The notes under the pieces: model-generated
What the model was told of the DNA's origin: nothing
The model's database searches: none
The model's input: only the letters and a program-made list of their open reading frames with translations
Assembly: GCA_902768995.1 (NCBI GenBank)
Contig: CACXNN010000067.1
Coordinates: forward strand, 1-6,501
Length of the DNA: 6,501 nt
Origin: an uncultured Eubacteriales bacterium
GTDB lineage: Bacteria; Bacillota; Clostridia; Christensenellales; CAG-138
Reading direction: 5' to 3'
Position numbers and translations under genes: made by a program
Shown: piece after piece, positions 1 to 4,445 of the stretch
How the letters are laid out: every line of letters begins with the position of its first letter
Numbering within the stretch: the first letter of the stretch is position 1

Positions 1-303
1 CAGGTACATGCGGACGGGGTCGTCGATGTTGATGCCCTCGGTGACGGAGAGGATGGTCTCCACCTCGGCGATCTCCTCGTTGATGTCCTCGGGGACCTCT
101 ACCTCCTCCACCACGTCGATGTTCTGCTCCTCGATGGCCTCGTAGAGCTTCTCCACGGCCTCCTGGTCCAGCTCCAGCTCCTGGAGCGCGTCCATGATCT
201 CCTTGTAGCTCAGTACGCCCTTCTGCTTGCCCGTTTCCAGCAGCTCGTTGATCCGCTGCTTGGGGTCCTTGGTGGGGGTGGTCTTCTTGTTGGTTTCGCT
301 CAT
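1..303 (-). CDS. rpoD: Primary (housekeeping) RNA polymerase sigma factor RpoD/SigA, N-terminal part
   Basis: This is the N-terminal 101 codons of the main sigma factor, which directs RNA polymerase to housekeeping promoters. The gene is open to the left edge of the window, so the DNA-binding regions 2 to 4 are not visible. The reading frame starts at ATG 303 (MSETNKKTTPTKDP...). Residues about 15-65 form an acidic helical region that fits sigma region 1.1 (motifs RINELLE, GVLSYKEIMDAL). Residues 94-101 read DDPVRMYL, the hallmark opening of region 1.2 in primary sigma factors. The start is fixed by TAAGGAG at 310-316, six bases upstream. It sits 10 bases after dnaG, the classic dnaG-rpoD arrangement, and is probably cotranscribed and translationally coupled with it. 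The identification rests on region 1.1/1.2 motifs plus context and is very secure; only the C-terminal part is missing. Confidence 0.95.
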   Translation of the reverse strand, partial: MSETNKKTTPTKDPKQRINELLETGKQKGVLSYKEIMDALQELELDQEAVEKLYEAIEEQNIDVVEEVEVPEDINEEIAEVETILSVTEGINIDDPVRMYL

Positions 304-309
304 ATTCGT

Positions 310-316
310 CTCCTTA
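310..316 (-). promoter_or_regulatory. rpoD ribosome binding site overlapping the dnaG stop codon
   Basis: On the minus strand the sequence TAAGGAG lies six bases before the rpoD ATG. Its first three bases are the TAA stop codon of dnaG. A ribosome ending on dnaG therefore stops on the rpoD initiation site. This supports translational coupling and fixes the rpoD start. Confidence 0.85.
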
Positions 317-2056
317 TTTTTTAGCCCGTATCAGGTCTGTGATCTGCTTGAGAAGCGCGGCGCGCTCCCCCTCGCTCAGGTCCGTCCGTTTCAATTGGTG
401 CTGCAGGTCGCCGAGCCTGTCCTCCTGCTCCAGCTGCCGCAGCCGTTTTAAGCAATCCAGAGCCGTTTTTTCCGGCTCCACCATGTTCTGCTCATCTCGT
501 ATCAACGCGGTGAGCTTTTCCGCGTCCTGGCGCTCCTGGGCCCCCACATAGGCAGCCAGGGAGAAGCCCGGCTGATCGAGGGCGGCGAACAGGGCCCCGT
601 AGGGCTCCGGCAGCGTCTCCCCCGCCTTCTCCGCCTTCAGCAGGGCGCAGGCCCCCCTGTCCTTCACGGCGCAGGTGAGCATGGTCCGGATCAGCAGCTC
701 CTTCTGGTCCTCGTCCTGGACGCTGCGGCGGCGGAAGGTCCCCCGGGAGAAGCGCAGAGGCTTTTCGGTGTACCCCTCGCCCCGCTTGCCCTGCTCCCGC
801 AGGGATTCGATCTCGTAGCCCGTCTTCTGGGCGATGAGCTTGTAGTATCGCTCCTGTTCCACGGGCTGGAGGGTCCCCACGAAGGCGCAGGCCTTCACGG
901 CGAACTGCTCCCGGCCGTTCTCGTTGGAAAGGTCGTATTCCCTGGCCATGGCCTCGATCTTGAAGGCGTTGAGGGAATAGGCGTTATTCTTCAGGGCGTC
1001 GAACCCGGCCTTGCCGTAGATCTGGACGTACTCGTCCGGATCGAGATCATCCGGGAACACGATGACCCGCACGGAGAGCCCCTCGTGGGACAGTATCTCC
1101 AATCCCCGTATAGTGGCATTCTGCCCGGCGGCGTCCCCGTCGTAGGCGATGTAGACCGTGTCCACGTACCGCTTCAACAGCCGCGCCTGCTGCTCCGTCA
1201 GGGCCGTGCCCAGGCTGGCCACGGCGTTGGTGACCCCGGACTTATAAAGGCCGATCACGTCCATATACCCCTCGACCATGATGAGGTCGGTGAGCTTCGC
1301 GCCCTTCTGCAGAAACAGCCCGTACAGGTTCTTCCGCTTGTTGTAGATGGGCGTGTCGCCGGTGTTGATATACTTGGGTTTGCTGTCGTCCAGCACCCGG
1401 CCGCCGAAGCCCAGCACCTGGCCGCCGATGCCCTGGATGGGGTAGATGAGCCGGTTCCGGTAGGCGTCGTACACCCGGCCGGAGGTGGGGTTCTTCACCA
1501 GCAGGCCCGCGTCCAACAGCTCCTTCTCCGAAAAGCCCTGGCCTTCCAGGTGCTTCTTCAGGTTGTCCCAGCCCTCGGGGGCGTACCCGATGCCGAAGCG
1601 CAGGATGATGTCCTTCACGAGGCCCCGCTTCTGGGCGTAGTCCCTTCCGGGCTGCCCCGCCGGCCCCAGCAGCTGCTCGCAGTAGAACCGGGCGGCGGCC
1701 TTGTTGGCGGCGTAAAGCCGCTCCCGATAGGCTCGCAAACGGATGAGCTCCTTGTCGTTCTTCTCCTCGGGCAGCTCCATGTGGGCCCGCTCCGCCAGGA
1801 GCTTTACCGCCTCAAGGAAGGTGAGATGCTCCATATCCATGATGAACTGGATGACGGTGCCGCCGGCATGGCAGCCAAAGCAGTAGAACAGCTGTTTATC
1901 GGGGGACACGGAAAAGGACGGAGTCTTCTCCCCATGGAGCGGACAGCAAGCCCAGAGCTTGCGGCCCTTGGGCTTCAGCGTCACGTAGGAGGATACCACC
2001 TCCGTTATCTCGTTCTTGGACAGAAGCTCGTCCATCCATTCCTGCGGAAATGCCAA
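314..2056 (-). CDS. dnaG: DNA primase DnaG
   Basis: DnaG synthesises the short RNA primers for lagging-strand replication and works with the replicative helicase at the fork. The 580-residue protein is full length for the family. Residues 1-95 carry the CHC2 zinc-binding domain, with ligands C38, H41, C59 and C62 (CPLHGEKTPSF ... YCFGC). The polymerase core follows, with conserved YRNRLIYPI at 199-207 and the basic KYINTGDTPIYNK segment at 228-240. The TOPRIM domain has the catalytic acidic residues E262 (VEGYMD) and D306/D308 (DGDAAG). Residues about 450-580 are helical and less conserved, as expected for the helicase-binding domain. The start is TTG at 2056, preceded by GGAGG with a seven-base spacer, and gives the family-typical opening MAFPQEWMDELL. 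The next in-frame ATG (residue 8, at 2035) would cut this off and has a poorer site. The gene lies 28 bases after dgt and 10 before rpoD. Confidence 0.97.
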   Translation of the reverse strand: MAFPQEWMDELLSKNEITEVVSSYVTLKPKGRKLWACCPLHGEKTPSFSVSPDKQLFYCFGCHAGGTVIQFIMDMEHLTFLEAVKLLAERAHMELPEEKNDKELIRLRAYRERLYAANKAAARFYCEQLLGPAGQPGRDYAQKRGLVKDIILRFGIGYAPEGWDNLKKHLEGQGFSEKELLDAGLLVKNPTSGRVYDAYRNRLIYPIQGIGGQVLGFGGRVLDDSKPKYINTGDTPIYNKRKNLYGLFLQKGAKLTDLIMVEGYMDVIGLYKSGVTNAVASLGTALTEQQARLLKRYVDTVYIAYDGDAAGQNATIRGLEILSHEGLSVRVIVFPDDLDPDEYVQIYGKAGFDALKNNAYSLNAFKIEAMAREYDLSNENGREQFAVKACAFVGTLQPVEQERYYKLIAQKTGYEIESLREQGKRGEGYTEKPLRFSRGTFRRRSVQDEDQKELLIRTMLTCAVKDRGACALLKAEKAGETLPEPYGALFAALDQPGFSLAAYVGAQERQDAEKLTALIRDEQNMVEPEKTALDCLKRLRQLEQEDRLGDLQHQLKRTDLSEGERAALLKQITDLIRAKK

Positions 2057-2063
2057 TCCGATG

Positions 2064-2068
2064 CCTCC
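2064..2068 (-). promoter_or_regulatory. dnaG ribosome binding site deciding a TTG start
   Basis: A perfect GGAGG lies seven bases upstream of TTG 2056 on the minus strand. No ATG or GTG in the dnaG frame is as well placed. The site supports the TTG start and keeps the conserved MAFP opening of the protein. Confidence 0.8.
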
Positions 2069-2078
2069 GAAATCTATG

Positions 2079-2100
2079 GGCGGTCTAATTCCAGGCCGCC
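2079..2100 (-). other. Possible RNA hairpin spanning the dgt stop codon
   Basis: On the minus strand GGCGG (2100-2096) can pair with CCGCC (2083-2079). Two more pairs (CT with AG) follow across one C-A mismatch, leaving a six-base loop, GGAATT. The dgt TAG stop lies partly in the stem and loop. No T-run follows, so this is not an intrinsic terminator. It could be a processing or stability element between dgt and dnaG, or chance pairing in G+C-rich sequence. Confidence 0.3.
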
Positions 2101-3092
2101 GGTACGAACAGCCGCTGGTACTCGTGGATGGCGTAGGTGTCCGTCATGCAGGCGATGTAGTCCGCCGCGATGCGCTGGGCTCCGTCCTCCTCGAGATGGA
2201 GCAAAAACTCCTTGGGCAGCAGCTCGATATGCTCTAAGTAGTAGGTGTACAGGGCCTCCACCACCCCTCGGGCTTTCTCGTCCTCCCGCTTGGCGATGGG
2301 GTTGAAGTACACGTTCTCGTACATGAAGTTCCGCAGCAGGTCAAACTCCCCCGCCGCCTCCGCCGTGAAGGCCACCTTGGGCTTCCCCATACTCTCCTGA
2401 AGCACGTCCAGGATCATGCTGTTGATCCGCTCGCTGTGGGTGTTTCCGAAGCGCTTGCGGCAGCTTTCGGGGATGTCCTCGGCCCGCAGGACCCCAGCTC
2501 GGACCGCGTCGTCGATGTCATGGTTCACGTAGGCGATCCGATCGGAGAGGGACACCACCTTCCCCTCCATGGTGGCGGGATGGCACTTCTTGGGGTGGTT
2601 CACGATGCCGTCCCGGACCTCGAAGGTCAAATTCAGCCCCTGGCCGTCGTTCTCCAGCTTGTCCACCACCCGCAGGCTCTCCTGGTTGTGGCTGAACCCG
2701 CCGGGGACCAGCCGGTTGAGGACGCCCTCGCCGGTGTGACCGAAGGGGGTGTGGCCGAGATCGTGCCCCAGGGCGATGGCCTCGGTCAAGTCCTCGTTGA
2801 GCCCCATGGCCCGGGCGATGGTCCGGGCGATCTGGGACACCTCCAGGGTGTGGGTGAGCCGAGTCCGATAGTGGTCGCCCAGGGGCGCCAGGAACACCTG
2901 GGTCTTGTGCTTCAGCCGGCGGAAGGCCTTGCAGTGCAGTATCCGATCCCGATCCCGCATGAAGCAGGTGCGGATCTCGCAGGGCTCGATCTCCCGGGCC
3001 CTCCCCCTGGTATTTTTGGACAGGGTGGCATAGGGAGAGAGCGTCTGCTCCTCCCAGGCTTCCCACCGGGACCGTACGGAATCCTCTGCCAT
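2085..3092 (-). CDS. dgt: dGTPase-like HD-domain triphosphohydrolase
   Basis: The protein belongs to the deoxyguanosinetriphosphate triphosphohydrolase-like HD family. Characterised members hydrolyse dNTPs, typically dGTP to deoxyguanosine and triphosphate, and so adjust the precursor pool for replication. From ATG 3092 it has 335 residues, a usual length for the shorter Firmicutes type. The four metal ligands of the HD fold are visible: H81 (RLTHTLEV), H110-D111 (GHDLGHTPFGH) and D184 (LSDRIAYVNHD). An N-terminal FRRLKHKTQV segment (57-66) is also typical of the family. A TTG at 3104 would add four residues, but it overlaps the GGAGG (3098-3102) that serves ATG 3092 five bases downstream, so ATG 3092 is preferred. 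It heads the dgt-dnaG-rpoD cluster and lies behind the terminator at 3185-3216. Substrate preference cannot be read from sequence, since many relatives accept several dNTPs. Confidence 0.92.
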   Translation of the reverse strand: MAEDSVRSRWEAWEEQTLSPYATLSKNTRGRAREIEPCEIRTCFMRDRDRILHCKAFRRLKHKTQVFLAPLGDHYRTRLTHTLEVSQIARTIARAMGLNEDLTEAIALGHDLGHTPFGHTGEGVLNRLVPGGFSHNQESLRVVDKLENDGQGLNLTFEVRDGIVNHPKKCHPATMEGKVVSLSDRIAYVNHDIDDAVRAGVLRAEDIPESCRKRFGNTHSERINSMILDVLQESMGKPKVAFTAEAAGEFDLLRNFMYENVYFNPIAKREDEKARGVVEALYTYYLEHIELLPKEFLLHLEEDGAQRIAADYIACMTDTYAIHEYQRLFVPAAWN

Positions 3093-3184
3093 ACCCGCCT
3101 CCAAAAGAGTTCACTGATAATTCATATACGCCGGTTTTTGCCTTTTTCCTTTTTGTTTTTTGTTTTTTTGCCAAATTGGCCTGG
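3093..3184 (-). promoter_or_regulatory. Leader and probable promoter region of the dgt-dnaG-rpoD operon, with A-tract array
   Basis: This gap lies between the upstream terminator and dgt, so the operon promoter should be here. On the minus strand there are five A-runs of 7, 6, 5, 5 and 5 bases (3135-3169), repeating every 7-8 bases. They are followed by TATATGAAT (3128-3120), which could hold a -10 element (TATATG or TATGAA, each 4/6 to consensus). No convincing -35 hexamer is found at a 16-18 base spacing. The A-tracts could act as an UP-like element or bend DNA. The dgt ribosome binding site GGAGG is at 3098-3102. The region's function is inferred from position; the exact promoter is uncertain. 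Confidence 0.35.
3098..3102 (-). promoter_or_regulatory. dgt ribosome binding site
   Basis: GGAGG on the minus strand lies five bases before ATG 3092. It overlaps the alternative in-frame TTG at 3104, which makes that codon an unlikely start and decides for the ATG. Confidence 0.75.
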
Positions 3185-3216
3185 AAAAGAAAAAGCCGGG
3201 GCCTAAGGCTCCGGCT
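3185..3216 (-). terminator. Intrinsic terminator after the phosphodiester glycosidase gene
   Basis: On the minus strand AGCCGGAGCC and GGCCCCGGCT form a ten-position stem (one A-C mismatch) with a UUA loop. A run of TTTTT C TTTT follows (3194-3185). It starts 19 bases after the stop codon of the glycosidase gene. It separates that gene from the dgt operon. The plus strand has no T-run after the stem, so it works in one direction only. Confidence 0.85.
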
Positions 3217-3235
3217 GCTCCTGGTTCGGTTCCGA

Positions 3236-4318
3236 TCATGCCTGGGGGATATAGTAGATGTCGTGGTTCTTTCGCGACTGACCCAGGCCCTTCTCGCTGA
3301 CCAGCTTGCCGTTGAAATACATGTCCGCCGTGCCGCCGCCGTCCAGGTTGTAGGCCCGCACGCAGCCCAGGGAATACATCAGCTTGGACAGGCTTTCCAT
3401 ATCGAGGCAGGTGTCGTCCTTGGGCTTCTTATAGGGTGGAACGTACACGAAGCAGTAGTGCCCCGGCTCGAAATACCCCACAGCGTTGCGAATGTTGGCC
3501 CGGCCGACCTTCTTGGGATCGCTGAAGGAGGTCTTCGGCTGCCCGTTTTCGTCCAGCAGCTCCGGCCCGAAGCCCAGGATCTGCCACACCTCAGGGTCGG
3601 AAAGCAGCTGCTCCACCGGCGTGTTCTTGCCCACGTAGGTCTCCATATGGCCGTCCCGATAGATGACGCCCACGTCGAATCTGGTATCGTGCTTCTTCTG
3701 AAGCACCTCGCCGTTGCGGGTGACCAGGCCGCCGTCCTTATACCGGGTCAGAGTGAAGTCCCCCGACACGGCGAAGATGGCGCCCTGCTTCTTGGCTATG
3801 TTCGCCAGCCAGTCGTTGTCCCACTTCTTCTCCCAGGATACGGCGGGGGCGCTCCGAAAGTCCTCCATGTCCTGGAAGTACACGTCCGCTATTACATAAT
3901 TGTAGGTATGATCGGTGATGGTCTTGGAATCGTCCACCCTGCGTTCGATAAAGATCGCGATCTTTTCAGACTGGTAGCTGTTCTCCGTGAGCACCGGGCC
4001 CCCGGTGACGAACTTGTCCGCGAACTTCCCGTCCAGCACCCCCAGCTTGGGCGCCGGTGTGGCCGTAGGCTCCGGGGTCGGTTCCGGGGTGGGTTCCGGC
4101 GTGGGGGCTTTGGTCACGGGAGGCTCCGTGGCGGTTTTCGTGGCGGCCGCGATGACCAGCTTCTGCTGCCCCTGGGGGGTGGCTTCAGGCACGCTGGCCT
4201 GTCCCACGGCGATTTGGGATGGAGCCGGCTCCACCGCCTGGGCGGCGTCTCCCTTGCCGCACCCGATCAAAAGCAAGGCGCACAGGAGACAAACGATGAG
4301 CGTACGTATCTTCAACAA
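3236..4318 (-). CDS. Phosphodiester glycosidase (NAGPA-type) family lipoprotein
   Basis: This is a predicted surface lipoprotein of 360 residues. Residues 1-20 form a lipoprotein signal peptide (KIRTLIVCLLCALLLIGC) with lipobox L-I-G-C, the lipidated residue being C20. A low-complexity stretch leads to a Pro-Thr-Glu linker (66-90). The catalytic domain, about 105-358, shows the hallmarks of the NAGPA/DUF2233 family: AVSGDF (183-188), GLVTRNGEVL (197-206), FGPELLDENG (250-259), R277-N-A-V-G281 and the signature NLDGGGTADMYFNGK (324-338). The best-known member is the mammalian 'uncovering enzyme', which removes GlcNAc from a phosphodiester. Bacterial members are thought to act on surface glycans or phosphodiester-linked sugars; the substrate here is unknown. 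The start is TTG: two adjacent TTG codons (4318 and 4315) fit a weak AGGCGGA site (4324-4330), and the second gives MKIRTL with better spacing. No ATG fits. It has terminators on both sides, so it is probably monocistronic. Confidence 0.85.
   Translation of the reverse strand: MLKIRTLIVCLLCALLLIGCGKGDAAQAVEPAPSQIAVGQASVPEATPQGQQKLVIAAATKTATEPPVTKAPTPEPTPEPTPEPTATPAPKLGVLDGKFADKFVTGGPVLTENSYQSEKIAIFIERRVDDSKTITDHTYNYVIADVYFQDMEDFRSAPAVSWEKKWDNDWLANIAKKQGAIFAVSGDFTLTRYKDGGLVTRNGEVLQKKHDTRFDVGVIYRDGHMETYVGKNTPVEQLLSDPEVWQILGFGPELLDENGQPKTSFSDPKKVGRANIRNAVGYFEPGHYCFVYVPPYKKPKDDTCLDMESLSKLMYSLGCVRAYNLDGGGTADMYFNGKLVSEKGLGQSRKNHDIYYIPQA
4068..4103. repeat. 12-bp tandem repeat, three copies, coding for the PEPT linker
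   Basis: Three near-identical 12-base units (plus strand ggctccggggtc, ggttccggggtg, ggttccggcgtg) lie in frame in the glycosidase gene. They code for the Pro-Glu-Pro-Thr repeats between the lipid anchor and the enzyme domain. Copy number may vary by slippage, which would only change linker length. Confidence 0.8.
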
Positions 4319-4350
4319 AGGATTCCGCCTTTCGTCAAATTCTTGTCCCT

Positions 4351-4356
4351 ATTGTA
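4351..4356 (-). promoter_or_regulatory. Candidate -10 element for the phosphodiester glycosidase gene
   Basis: On the minus strand TACAAT (5/6 to the TATAAT consensus), directly preceded by TG, lies 32 bases before TTG 4318. It falls in an A+T-rich gap just after the upstream terminator. At 16-18 bases upstream there are only T-rich hexamers such as GCTTTT, so the -35 is poor. Position supports a promoter; the sequence match is modest. Confidence 0.35.
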
Positions 4357-4402
4357 CAGGATATGTGCAACGAAAAAGCGGATAAGATATCAACAAATTA
4401 TG

Positions 4403-4440
4403 AACAAAACGAAAGCCCTGTCAAATGCTGGCAGGGCTTT
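4403..4440 (-). terminator. Intrinsic terminator after the 684-residue membrane protein gene
   Basis: On the minus strand AAAGCCCTG and CAGGGCTTT form a perfect nine-base-pair stem around an 11-base loop. CG TTTT G TT follows (4409-4403). The hairpin begins five bases after the stop codon at 4446-4448. The T-run is interrupted, but position and stem are typical. The A/T-ended stem could also act weakly on the plus strand, where no gene needs it. Confidence 0.8.
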
Positions 4441-4445
4441 TCCAT

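Noticed and set aside
1085..2305. Long open frame (406 codons) on the plus strand opposite dnaG and the end of dgt
   Set aside because: It is the antisense shadow of two well-identified genes in G+C-rich DNA. It is Val/Leu/Gly/His/Gln-rich, with no recognisable domain, and runs across the junction of two genes.
2518..3174. Minus-strand frame starting with a Lys-rich stretch (TTG 3174) and running through dgt in another frame
   Set aside because: The Lys-rich start is the A-tract array read as codons. The rest is an out-of-frame Pro/Gly/Arg-rich reading of dgt, and no ribosome binding site precedes it.
3170..3180. Short palindrome gccaa-a-ttggc just after the glycosidase terminator
   Set aside because: Five-base arms are expected by chance in a gap of this size, and no second copy is seen to suggest an operator.
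2436..3206. Plus-strand open frame of 256 codons opposite dgt
   Set aside because: The frame is a Gly/Val/Pro-rich shadow of the HD-domain gene, and its C-terminus is the antisense of the A-tract leader.
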